Shown in pieces: positions 63,540-64,000 of a stretch of 64,000 bases of DNA. Under the pieces are notes generated by a model. It had not been told where the DNA came from, searched no databases, and saw only the letters and a program-made list of their open reading frames with translations. How positions within the stretch are numbered: position 1 is the first letter of the stretch; the number at the start of each line of letters is the position of its first letter. Both the position numbers and the translations under genes were made by a program. This DNA comes from Deltaproteobacteria bacterium (GTDB lineage Bacteria > Desulfobacterota > Deferrisomatia > Deferrisomatales > JACRMM01): positions 1 through 64,000 of the forward strand of contig JACRMM010000027.1 of NCBI GenBank assembly GCA_016214985.1. Reading direction: 5' to 3'.

Positions 63540-64000
63540 TCGGCCACTCTGCCGCCCTCCGTGGCGCCCGCGGCACTTCCCCCCTCCTGGGGTCGGCCGA
63601 CACCGCAAAGAGCCCCGTCTCGGTGCACTGCTGGCAGCGCCACACCCGGTCCTGGAACTCGCCGGTCAGCGCCGCCGTCCGGGTGACGCGCCGCGCCGCC
63701 CGCCGCCGCACCCGGCGAAGTCCCTCCCCACCGTTCACCCTGCCCTCCAGCCAGATAGCGGTGTTGAGGAAGGCGCCGGTCGGCAAGAACGAGAGGGTGT
63801 TCACGAGTCCCCGGTACCGCTGGAAGCGCTGGAACTGGGGAATGGTGAGCGCCACCCCGATCAGGAACTCGCGCCCGAGCCAGGCCTCGTCGAAGAGGCT
63901 CCCCGCCGCGAGGTCCCGCACGTGACCGGCGAGCCGCCGGTACCCGCTCTCGCCCCAGTAACGGCGCGCGGCGCGATCCCACTCGTCCGTGGCGAAGGGG
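63540..64000 (-). CDS. Partial gene of unknown function, cut by window edge
   Basis: The minus-strand frame PFATDEWDRAARRYWGESGYRRLAGHVRDLAAG ... continues through REFLIGVALTIPQFQRFQRYRGLVNTLSFLPTG to about VWRCQQCTETGLFAV, after which no sense remains. It has coding character but I do not recognise the family; the two cysteines (CQQC) may bind metal. The N-terminus is outside the window and the C-terminal boundary is blurred by the duplicated hydrolase segment, so it may itself be a fragment. Confidence 0.4.

Overview
This window is GC-rich bacterial DNA. The gene content points to an anaerobic or microaerobic Deltaproteobacteria/Desulfobacterota-type organism: a selenocysteine tRNA, a hybrid-cluster protein, a nickel CO dehydrogenase, two sigma-54 enhancer-binding regulators, many exported c-type haem and metal-related proteins, and the GatCAB transamidosome. 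The lineage is an inference; no rRNA or other lineage marker lies in the window.

Layout. 1-0.8 kb: tail of an IS630-type transposase, a stretch with no clear gene, then selC (minus strand). 1.0-3.3 kb: ICMT-like membrane protein, GNAT acetyltransferase, exported haem protein and S4 RNA-binding protein, closed by a strong bidirectional hairpin. 3.3-9.98 kb (minus): hcp with an FNR-type operator, a WD40 lipoprotein, a hydrolase-OsmC fusion, a Spy/ZraP-like protein, and a three-gene exported cluster behind a sigma-54 promoter. 10.1-12.8 kb (minus): NtrC-type regulator and its histidine kinase, probably controlling that cluster. 13.0-16.2 kb: gatC-gatA-gatB. 16.3-18.5 kb: small conserved or unknown genes. 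19.0-29.1 kb: remains of one very large secreted protein (DUF1566, DUF11, subtilisin, thermolysin-like, thrombospondin-3 and Ig-like repeats, C-terminal anchor) carrying at least five inactivating lesions. 29.4-37.7 kb: SBP56-like protein, a sigma-54 regulator without a sensor domain, iorAB-like molybdenum hydroxylase, hybrid sensor kinase. 38.1-48.1 kb: a five-gene defence operon, hsdR-hsdM-hsdS plus an AAA ATPase and an HNH protein, with overlapping genes. 48.2-49.2 kb: debris of toxin-antitoxin and winged-helix genes with TCGCGACA repeats. 49.3-57.2 kb (minus): cooS, GyrI-like protein, two metallo-beta-lactamase-fold proteins, rsgA, a broken ferredoxin, a methyltransferase. 57.2-64 kb: a duplicated hydrolase-methyltransferase fragment flanking a Crp/Fnr regulator (frameshifted), a beta-propeller/PKD protein and a di-haem peroxidase.

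How it fits together. Two Crp/Fnr-type palindromes each sit at -41.5 from a plausible -10 element, one upstream of hcp and one upstream of the propeller/peroxidase unit. Together with the Crp/Fnr gene this suggests a local nitrosative/redox-stress regulon. The kinase-regulator pair, the sigma-54 promoter and the ZraP-like protein resemble an envelope-stress module. The strongest candidate for an under-described system is the type I restriction operon extended by a Septu-like ATPase/HNH pair. Several genes carry single-base or small lesions, often at short homopolymers, so true decay must be separated from sequencing error.
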